In this document: in pieces, positions 33,525 through 39,316 of the stretch
Position numbering within the stretch: the first letter of the stretch is position 1
Layout: every line of letters starts with the position of its first letter
NCBI GenBank assembly: GCA_944388245.1
Contig: CALXIA010000020.1
Location: 1 to 39,316, forward strand
Reading direction: 5' to 3'
DNA: 39,316 bases
Source: an uncultured Gemmiger sp.
GTDB lineage: Bacteria; Bacillota; Clostridia; Oscillospirales; Ruminococcaceae
Position numbers and translations under genes: made by a program
The notes under the pieces: model-generated
The model's database searches: none
Told to the model about the DNA's origin: nothing
Seen by the model: only the letters and a program-made list of their open reading frames with translations

Positions 33525-36194
33525 TCACAACATGGTGGTATGGATCGCCTCCACGATGGTCTGGCGGGCCAGCCGCCGCCGGGCCGCCCAGCCTGACAGG
33601 CCGCAGACCGCGAAGACCAGCACCACTGCCAGTACAAAGCCCTCCGGCGGCACCTGGAAATCGGAATAGAAGTTCAGGCTGATGGCCCGGTGTTCCAGCG
33701 CCAGCACCGCCATCCCCACCGGCACGCCCCAGCACAGGGCCTTGATGCCGTAGAACAGGCTTTCCAGCCGCAGCATCCGGGCAAAATCTTTCGGAGTGAC
33801 CCCCACGCTGCGGAGCATGGCGTACTCCCGGGCCCGCAGCTCAAAACCGGTGGTGACGGTGTTGTGGATATTGGCCGCGCAGACCAGGCACAACAGCACC
33901 ACGAAGCCCCCGCAGAACACCCGCAGCAGGAAGGCGAAACTCTGCATACCGCTCATATCGCTCACGCCGGCGCTACGGTAGGCGCTGATGCCGTCGGGGT
34001 CGGCGCTGGCCCATTCCATCAGGCTGTCCTGCAGCCGCAGCGGGTCGCCGGCGCCGGTGTAGAGCACCGTCCAGAAATAGGCGCCGGTGCGGCTGGCCGC
34101 CGCCTGCCGGGCCAGGAAAGCGTCGAACACCGTGCGGCTGGTGACCAGCTGCACCGTGAGCCCCTCTCCGGCCAGGGTCGTGTCCCCGCTGTTGGCCGGG
34201 GCCTCGGCGGCCAGCGCCGTCACCCGCCAGGTGTCGGCAAAGCCGCCCTCGCCCAGATCAAAGGTCTGGCTGAAGCCCTTCTCGATCCGCAGCGCGTTTT
34301 TCAGCTGGGCAAAGCTGCCCAGGTCGGCCAGGTAGTTGTCGGTGACCAGCACGCAGTCCAGCAGGTCGGTGTCCAGGGTAACGCCCCGGCCGGCCCAGGC
34401 GGCAAAGTCCTCGTCCTCCAGCACCAGCAGCATGGGCTGGACGGTATAGACGCCCCCTGCCGCCAGAGGCGCCAGGCCCATCTGCACCCGGTATTCGCTG
34501 CGCTCGTCCAGCCAGCGGCGGGCGGGGGCGCTCAACTGGCTCTCCGGCACCTGCCAGGAACCCATCTGGCCCACCTCAAGGCCGCCGGTGACCTGGCTCT
34601 CCCCGGCACCGGGCAGCGCCTGCATCTGTGCCAGCAGCGGCGCGGGATCGACGGTCGGATCGCTCAGCCCCACGGTGGCGTGGGCCGGCGGAATGTCCGA
34701 GCCATAGCGCATGGTCACCGATTGGTCCACATAGAAGGAAAGACCGCTGGCTGCCAGCAGCATGACCACGCTGAGGGCCAGGGAGAGCACAATGGCCCGG
34801 TATCGCCCCCGGCTGCGCTTGCAGTTTTTCAGTGCCAGCGCGCCGGTGAAGCCAAACAGGCGGCGGGTGATACCGCCGATTTTCGTGTCACGGGGGCGCA
34901 GACGCACCTCGCCCTCCCCGCGGATGGCGTCGATGGGGCTGACCCGGCTGGCCCGGTAGGCGGGCCGCAGAGCGCTGACCAGCAGCGCCAGGGCGGCCAG
35001 AACAGCGGCCCCCAGCAGGGGCAGCGGCCGCACCGCCAGGTACAGCGGCACGCCGAACCGGAACAACTCCTGCACCTGCCGGCTGACCAGCGGCAGGGTG
35101 ACGGCCATGCCGGCGCAGCCCGCCGCCAGCCCCAGCGGAATGCCCGCCAGCCCCAGCAGCAGCGCCTCATACAGCACGCTCTGGCGTTTCTGGGCCCGGG
35201 TGGCCCCCACGCTGGCCAGCATCCCCAGCATCCGGGTACGCTCGGCCAGGCTGATGGAGAAGGCGTTCTGCGCCAGGGACACCGCCCCCACCAGGATCAC
35301 CGCCAGCACCACCCCCATCAGGCTGTAGAAGGCGGTGAGCAGCCAGCTGCCCTCCTGGTCCACCCCGGCGTAGAGCAGCAGCGACCGGTTGGTGAACCGG
35401 CCATCAGTTTTCGGATCATACTCCGGGTCCTCCGCCTTTTGCCAGGCGGCGATATCCTCCATCACCTGCCAGATCTCCCCGGACAGGTGTTTCATGGTGA
35501 AATAGGCGCCCCACCGGCTGCCGGCCGGGGCGCTGTCCAGAGCAGTGAAGCAGGGCCACCAGCCGGTGAAACCGTCGGAAAAGCCGCCCAGCTCCACCAC
35601 ACCGGTCACGGTGAAAACTGCGCTGCCCACCGGTTCGGTGTGGTCAAAGCCGGTGGGCGAGGGGCTCCACTGGCCGGTCTGGGCCTGGTAGAACGGCTCG
35701 CCGTCCGGGTCGATGCCGGACACCGACCAGGCCCGCACCAGGTCCAGGGTGACCTGGCTGCCCACCGTCCAGCCGGTCTGCTCGGCCAGCTGTTTGCTGA
35801 TCGCCAGCTGGCGGGAGGTTTCGGGCAGGGCGCCCTCCACGCACTCCACCCCCAGCAGCTGGTAAAAGGCCTCGTTGGCCCCGAACAGGGCCGCGCCGGC
35901 GTAGTTTCCGCCCTCGGCCGGGTCCAGGCCCCAGTTGGCGGTGAGGGCTACCTGGTCCATCCGGAAATCGTCGGCCACCTGCTGTGCCACCGCCTCGCTG
36001 GTGTTGAGGACCCGGCCGTGCCAGCTGCCCATGTCGGCCACCGCCTGGCGGCGCATCAGATCCAGAAAGGAATCCGCCCCGGCAAACACCGCCGTGAGCA
36101 TCGCCACCGACAGTACCACCCCCACCAAGGTGGTCAGGGTGCGCCGGGGCTTGGCCCGCATCTGGGCCCGGGTGAGAGAATGAATCACATTCAT
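33525..36194 (-). CDS. FtsX/MacB-type ABC transporter permease, two-repeat form
   Basis: An 889-aa membrane protein made of two similar halves. Each half has an N-terminal transmembrane segment (about 19-40 and 460-482), an extracellular domain of roughly 230-270 residues, and three further segments forming an FtsX domain (near 285-410 and 750-885). The cytoplasmic loop motifs LGMLASVGATRAQ and AMLRSVGVTPKDF after the first FtsX helix in each half are characteristic. Such permeases act as mechanotransducers or exporters for peptides, lipids or antibiotics. It overlaps its ATPase gene by 4 bp and lies beside a two-component system, as in peptide-antibiotic resistance modules. Confidence 0.9.
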   Translation of the reverse strand: MNVIHSLTRAQMRAKPRRTLTTLVGVVLSVAMLTAVFAGADSFLDLMRRQAVADMGSWHGRVLNTSEAVAQQVADDFRMDQVALTANWGLDPAEGGNYAGAALFGANEAFYQLLGVECVEGALPETSRQLAISKQLAEQTGWTVGSQVTLDLVRAWSVSGIDPDGEPFYQAQTGQWSPSPTGFDHTEPVGSAVFTVTGVVELGGFSDGFTGWWPCFTALDSAPAGSRWGAYFTMKHLSGEIWQVMEDIAAWQKAEDPEYDPKTDGRFTNRSLLLYAGVDQEGSWLLTAFYSLMGVVLAVILVGAVSLAQNAFSISLAERTRMLGMLASVGATRAQKRQSVLYEALLLGLAGIPLGLAAGCAGMAVTLPLVSRQVQELFRFGVPLYLAVRPLPLLGAAVLAALALLVSALRPAYRASRVSPIDAIRGEGEVRLRPRDTKIGGITRRLFGFTGALALKNCKRSRGRYRAIVLSLALSVVMLLAASGLSFYVDQSVTMRYGSDIPPAHATVGLSDPTVDPAPLLAQMQALPGAGESQVTGGLEVGQMGSWQVPESQLSAPARRWLDERSEYRVQMGLAPLAAGGVYTVQPMLLVLEDEDFAAWAGRGVTLDTDLLDCVLVTDNYLADLGSFAQLKNALRIEKGFSQTFDLGEGGFADTWRVTALAAEAPANSGDTTLAGEGLTVQLVTSRTVFDAFLARQAAASRTGAYFWTVLYTGAGDPLRLQDSLMEWASADPDGISAYRSAGVSDMSGMQSFAFLLRVFCGGFVVLLCLVCAANIHNTVTTGFELRAREYAMLRSVGVTPKDFARMLRLESLFYGIKALCWGVPVGMAVLALEHRAISLNFYSDFQVPPEGFVLAVVLVFAVCGLSGWAARRRLARQTIVEAIHTTML

Positions 36195-36874
36195 GGCCGC
36201 ACCGCCTCATCCCGGGTGATGCGCCCGTCCTCAATGGTGATGAGCCGGTCGGCCTGGCGGGCGATCCGCTCGTCGTGGGTGATGACCAGCAGGGTCTGGC
36301 CCTTTTCCTCATGGAACCGGCGCAGCAGGGCCATGATCTCGGCGCTGTTGCGGCTGTCCAGGTTGCCGGTGGGCTCGTCCGCCAGCATCAGCGCCGGGCT
36401 GGCGATCAGCGCCCGGCCGATGCTCACCCGCTGCTGCTGCCCGCCGGACAGCTGGTCCGGCAGATGGTTCAGCCGGTCAGCCAGGCCCAGGGTATCGGTC
36501 AGCCGATCCAGCAGGGATCTGTCCACCCGCCGCCCGTCCAGCAGCAGGGGCAATGTCAGGTTTTCCCGCACATTCAGCACCGGGATCAGGTTGTAAAACT
36601 GGTACACCAGCCCGATCTGACGGCGGCGGAAGATGGCCAGCGCCGTCTCATCCATGGCGTACAGATCGGTGCCCTGCACCAGCACCCGGCCCGCGGTGGG
36701 CCGGTCCACCCCGCCCAGCAGGTGCAGCAGGGTGCTTTTACCGCTGCCGGACGGGCCCATAATGGCCACAAACTCCCCCTTTTCCACTGAAAAGGACACA
36801 TCGTCCAACGCGGTCACCTGCGCGGCACCCTGGCCGTACCGGCGGGTCAGGTGTTCCACTCGAAGCAATTCCAT
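36191..36874 (-). CDS. ABC transporter ATP-binding protein, MacB/LolD type
   Basis: A 227-aa ATPase with every motif intact: Walker A GPSGSGKS (40-47), the Q-loop in [13 protein letters not shown], the signature LSGGQQQR, Walker [15 protein letters not shown] and the switch His in ITHDERIA. The [14 protein letters not shown] sequence after the Q-loop is typical of the LolD/MacB group that works with FtsX-like permeases. AGGAGGAG precedes the ATG at 36874; the frame upstream is open but lacks such a site. Its promoter carries repeats that probably bind the neighbouring response regulator. Confidence 0.93.
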   Translation of the reverse strand: MELLRVEHLTRRYGQGAAQVTALDDVSFSVEKGEFVAIMGPSGSGKSTLLHLLGGVDRPTAGRVLVQGTDLYAMDETALAIFRRRQIGLVYQFYNLIPVLNVRENLTLPLLLDGRRVDRSLLDRLTDTLGLADRLNHLPDQLSGGQQQRVSIGRALIASPALMLADEPTGNLDSRNSAEIMALLRRFHEEKGQTLLVITHDERIARQADRLITIEDGRITRDEAVRP

Positions 36875-36927
36875 GGTTGCTCTCCTCCTTGTCACGGTTG
36901 GGCGGGGCCTTTCCCCTTCCCTCCCTT

Positions 36928-36971
36928 AGTCTACCCGGCCCGGGTGACCGGGCCGTGACCGGGCGGGTGAC
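36928..36971 (-). promoter_or_regulatory. Promoter of the MacB-type operon with three GTGAC repeats
   Basis: A -10 TAGACT (36928-36933, minus strand) has no real -35; instead GTGAC on the plus strand repeats at 36944, 36955 and 36967 (11 and 12 bp apart). Such spacing suits an OmpR-type regulator. The first copy is the loop of a 7-bp palindrome (36937-36954). Confidence 0.55.
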
Positions 36972-36978
36972 AGTTTGC

Positions 36979-37992
36979 TCACAAAGCGCCGGGGCGCATG
37001 GGCAGCCGCAGGGTGAAGCGGGCCCCGGGGCCATCGGCGCGGTTTTCCGCCGTGACCTCCCCGCCCTGAGCGCGGGCCAATTCCCGGGCCAGGGCCAGAC
37101 CGATGCCCGCGCTGCCCGGGGCCGCGTTGGAACCCCGGTAGAACCGCTCAAACAGGTGGGGCATGTCCTGCGCCGGGATGCCGGGGCCGTTGTCCTCCAC
37201 CGTGATGCGGGCGGCCAGGGCGTCCTGGCGCAGCCGCACCGTCACCCGGCCGCCCTCCGGGGCATGCTCCGAGGCGTTTTTGATCAGGTTGGTCACCGCC
37301 TCGGCGGTCCATTTTTCGTCCCCCTGCCAAGGCGGGCCCTCCGGGCAGTCCAGCTCCAGCGTCTGGCCCCGCAGCTCCAGCGCCACCCGCACCGGGGCGG
37401 CGGCCTGGCGCAGCAGCGCGGGCAGATTCACCGGGGCGGGGTCCATCACCAGGCAGCCCGCGTCCAGCCGGGAGAGGGTGAGCAGCCGCTCCAGCAGCCA
37501 CTGCATCCGCTCCAGCTGGGCGGTGAGCTGGCCGGTGAACTCGGCCCGCTTTTCGTTTGGCAGATCCGGCCGGGCCAGCAGATCGGCCATGACCAGCATC
37601 CCGGTGAGCGGGGTGCGCAGCTGGTGGGAAACACTGCCCAGCAGCCCCTGCAAAAACTGCTTGTCGTGGGCCAGCTGCTCGCTCTGCTGGCGCAGGGTGA
37701 CGGTGATCTTGTGCAGATCGTTTTTCAGAAGGCTCAGCTCGCCCTCCCGGTTGTCCCGGATGTCCAGCAGTTCGCCCCCGGCGTAGACGCTGGCCAGGTA
37801 CTCCCCCAGCTGGCGCAGGCGGGCGTAGCGCCGGGCGGTGACGGCCAGCCAGACCACCCCCACAAGAGCGGCAAAAACCGCCCCGGCCAGCCCGGCGGCC
37901 AGGCCGCCCAGCGCACCGCAGACGCAGCCCGCCGCGGCGGTCAGGGCCAGGGTGGCCGCCAGCGGCCCGGTCAGTTCCTTATTGCGCAGCAT
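36979..37992 (-). CDS. Two-component sensor histidine kinase
   Basis: A 337-aa membrane kinase. The N-terminus holds two adjoining hydrophobic segments (about 8-30 and 32-53) with almost nothing between them, so there is no extracellular sensing domain. Then come a linker helix, the phosphoacceptor His123 in SVSHQLRTPL, and an ATPase domain with N-box NLIKNASEHAP, G1 DNGPGIP, F-box LFERFYRG and G2 GIGLALA. With no sensor of its own, it probably reads the membrane or the neighbouring transporter. Its start overlaps the end of the regulator gene by 14 bp. Confidence 0.92.
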   Translation of the reverse strand: MLRNKELTGPLAATLALTAAAGCVCGALGGLAAGLAGAVFAALVGVVWLAVTARRYARLRQLGEYLASVYAGGELLDIRDNREGELSLLKNDLHKITVTLRQQSEQLAHDKQFLQGLLGSVSHQLRTPLTGMLVMADLLARPDLPNEKRAEFTGQLTAQLERMQWLLERLLTLSRLDAGCLVMDPAPVNLPALLRQAAAPVRVALELRGQTLELDCPEGPPWQGDEKWTAEAVTNLIKNASEHAPEGGRVTVRLRQDALAARITVEDNGPGIPAQDMPHLFERFYRGSNAAPGSAGIGLALARELARAQGGEVTAENRADGPGARFTLRLPMRPGAL

Positions 37993-38659
37993 GGTCAGCC
38001 TCCAATCGGTAGCCGATGCCCCGCACGGTGACGATCAGCGGCTTGTCCGGGGATTCCAGCTTTTCCCGCAGCCGCTTGATGTAGACCGACAGGGTATTGT
38101 CGTTGACAAAGTTGCCCGCCACGTCCCAGATGCCCTCCAGCAGCTGACCCCGGGTAAGGGTCTGGCCGGGATGGGCCAGGAAGGTCAGCAGCAGCCGGTA
38201 TTCCAGGGCGGTGAGCGCCACCGGCTGCCCCCGGCGGCTCACCTGGGCCCGCTGCATATCGATGGTCACATCCCCCAGGCGGGCGATGTGCTCCCCGTCG
38301 CCGGCGGCCCGGCGCAGCACCGCCCGGATGCGGCTGGCCACCTCCCGCAGCCGGAAGGGTTTTACGATGTAGTCGTCCGCCCCCATGTCCAGCCCCAGTA
38401 CCACGCTGCCCTCGTCCCCCCGGGCGGTGGCGAAGATCACCGGAATGCCCCGGCTCTTGGCCGCGGCGCACAGTTCATAGCCGCTGCCGTCCGGCAGGCC
38501 CACGTCGGCCAGCAGCAGGTCGAAGGGGCTGTTTTCCAAAGCAGCGCGGCCCGCGGCCAGGGTGGCCAGGCAGGTGACCGTCCAGCCCTCCTGTTCCAGG
38601 GAATAGGCCAGCCCCCGGGCGATGGTGTCGTCGTCTTCGATCAACAGGATACGGGTCAT
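37979..38659 (-). CDS. OmpR-family response regulator
   Basis: A 226-aa regulator. The receiver has the acidic pocket EDDD (8-11), phosphoacceptor Asp52 (LLADVGLPDG), switch Thr78 (FATARG) and Lys100 (VKPF). The C-terminal winged helix is typical of OmpR/PhoB (ALTALEYRLLLTFLAHPGQTLTRGQL, then NTLSVYIKRLREKL). AAGGAGGAA precedes the ATG at 38659; the longer open frame to 38746 crosses the promoter. It probably controls itself and the ABC operon, judging by the shared GTGACCG element. Confidence 0.93.
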   Translation of the reverse strand: MTRILLIEDDDTIARGLAYSLEQEGWTVTCLATLAAGRAALENSPFDLLLADVGLPDGSGYELCAAAKSRGIPVIFATARGDEGSVVLGLDMGADDYIVKPFRLREVASRIRAVLRRAAGDGEHIARLGDVTIDMQRAQVSRRGQPVALTALEYRLLLTFLAHPGQTLTRGQLLEGIWDVAGNFVNDNTLSVYIKRLREKLESPDKPLIVTVRGIGYRLEADHAAQ

Positions 38660-38695
38660 ACAGGGTTCCTCCTTGCGGACAGGATATACGGTCTT

Positions 38696-38729
38696 ATTAT
38701 ACGCCATCCGCGCCCCGCGCGCGTGACCG
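38696..38729 (-). promoter_or_regulatory. Promoter of the response regulator-kinase operon with a GTGACCG element
   Basis: TATAAT (38696-38701, minus strand) has no good -35. The plus-strand heptamer GTGACCG (38723-38729) lies 22 bp from the -10, exactly as in the ABC promoter. Confidence 0.55.
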
Positions 38730-38744
38730 TTTTGTAAGGAACGC

Positions 38745-38772
38745 AAAAACGCCCCGCCCGATGGGCGGAGCG
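38745..38772 (-). terminator. Terminator of hemD
   Basis: On the minus strand CGCTCCGCCC (38772-38763) pairs with GGGCGGGGCG (38759-38750) with one G-T pair, then TTTTT. It starts 7 bp after the stop codon. Confidence 0.88.
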
Positions 38773-38779
38773 TGCGGTT

Positions 38780-39316
38780 TCAGAAACGTTCCAGGCAGGC
38801 CAGGATTCCGTCGGCGGAGATGTCCGGCGCTGTGGCAAAGGGGGCGGCGGTGTGCCGGGTCAGCTCGCCGGCGGTGACCGGCCCGATGCAGACGCACTTC
38901 ACCTCGGCCTGCGGCGCGCCGAAGGCCTCGCAGTAGGCCCGCACCCCGGCGGCGCTGCCGAACACCAGCGCCTCCCCCGCCCGGGCCGGGGCCAGCGGCT
39001 GGTAGACGGTGCGGTAGAGCGGGTGCTCCTCCACCGGATACCCGGCTTCGCGCAGCATCCGGTGCAGCAGCGGGGTGCTGTTCTCCGCCCGCAGCAGCAG
39101 GATGGGCTGCCCGGCGGGCACCGAGGCAATCAACCGGCGGCCCAATTCCTCGCCGGTGGCGGTGGCGGGGCGCAGATCGGCCTGGATGCCCTGCGCCGCC
39201 AAAGCGGCGGCGGTGGCGGGGCCGATGGCGGCAAACCGGCAGCCGGCCAGCCGGCGCAGGTCCACCCGGTTTTCCCGCAGCAGGCCGAACAGCCGCTCCA
39301 CCCCGTTGGCGCTGGT
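38780..39316 (-). CDS. hemD: Uroporphyrinogen-III synthase, C-terminal part (cut by the right edge)
   Basis: It closes hydroxymethylbilane to uroporphyrinogen III on the way to haem, sirohaem and cobalamin. The visible 178 residues begin inside the gene with TSANGVERLF, the family's best-conserved stretch, then FAAIGPATAAALAAQGI, a second domain starting near ILLLRAENST, the FGSAAGVRAY motif, and CIGPVTAGELT near the end. The start lies beyond the window, and the upstream gene could be part of a fusion (for example with a methyltransferase, common in Clostridia), which cannot be judged here. Confidence 0.9.
   Translation of the reverse strand, partial: TSANGVERLFGLLRENRVDLRRLAGCRFAAIGPATAAALAAQGIQADLRPATATGEELGRRLIASVPAGQPILLLRAENSTPLLHRMLREAGYPVEEHPLYRTVYQPLAPARAGEALVFGSAAGVRAYCEAFGAPQAEVKCVCIGPVTAGELTRHTAAPFATAPDISADGILACLERF

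Noticed and set aside
1-39316. CRISPR arrays, tRNA or rRNA genes, insertion sequences, riboswitches
   Set aside because: I looked for repeat-spacer patterns, cloverleaf-type sequences, transposase motifs and known riboswitch leaders in the gaps and saw none that I could support. A covariance-model search would be decisive for small RNAs.

Overview
The window is GC-rich (mostly well above 60 percent), densely coded DNA from a spore-forming lineage of the Firmicutes, most likely class Clostridia (Oscillospiraceae-like). The evidence is spo0A and spoIVB, a CdaA/CdaR pair, a bifunctional Rel with RecJ, an IspD-IspF fusion, an EF-P-type YmfI reductase and strong AGGAGG ribosome sites. I cannot place the genus. 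I saw no rRNA, tRNA, CRISPR array, insertion sequence or prophage.

Layout. (1) 1-8426, minus strand: a six-gene operon cdaA-cdaR-FAD dehydrogenase-xpaC-recJ-rel that joins c-di-AMP synthesis and (p)ppGpp metabolism in one transcript; rel runs off the left edge. (2) 8461-9585: ispDF. (3) 9738-20524: the most interesting block. A sigma-54 enhancer-binding activator (11066-13117) lies between a divergent M20 amidohydrolase and a five-gene operon: PatB-type C-S beta-lyase, AbgT-type importer, M24 peptidase, CoA-disulfide reductase/rhodanese, and L-cysteine desulfidase. Both flanking units have near-perfect -24/-12 promoters (10966-10982 minus, 13307-13323 plus). I infer an uptake and breakdown pathway for N-acylated or peptide-bound cysteine or cysteine S-conjugates that ends in pyruvate, ammonia and sulfide or thiol.

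(4) 20595-24053: spo0A and spoIVB, separated by an unrelated XRE-TPR regulator. Spo0A has Glu where the phosphoacceptor Asp belongs. (5) 24174-25995: a small ABC exporter operon. (6) 26010-31168: YbjQ and YitT proteins, a PutP-type sodium symporter with a palindromic operator at its promoter, an AI-2E-family membrane protein and a GH25 lysozyme. (7) 31236-33443: ymfI, tadA and a CPBP protease, read from a promoter whose -35 lies in the loop of the preceding terminator. (8) 33525-38729: a MacB/FtsX-type ABC transporter next to an OmpR-type two-component system; a shared GTGACCG element sits at the same position in both promoters. (9) 38780-39316: the C-terminal part of hemD, cut by the right edge.

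Starts were moved from the longest open frame to the codon with a proper ribosome site for cdaA, the M20 enzyme, patB, abgT, spo0A, yitT, the AI-2E protein, GH25, tadA, the MacB-like ATPase and the response regulator. All functional calls come from reading motifs by eye; no database search was run.
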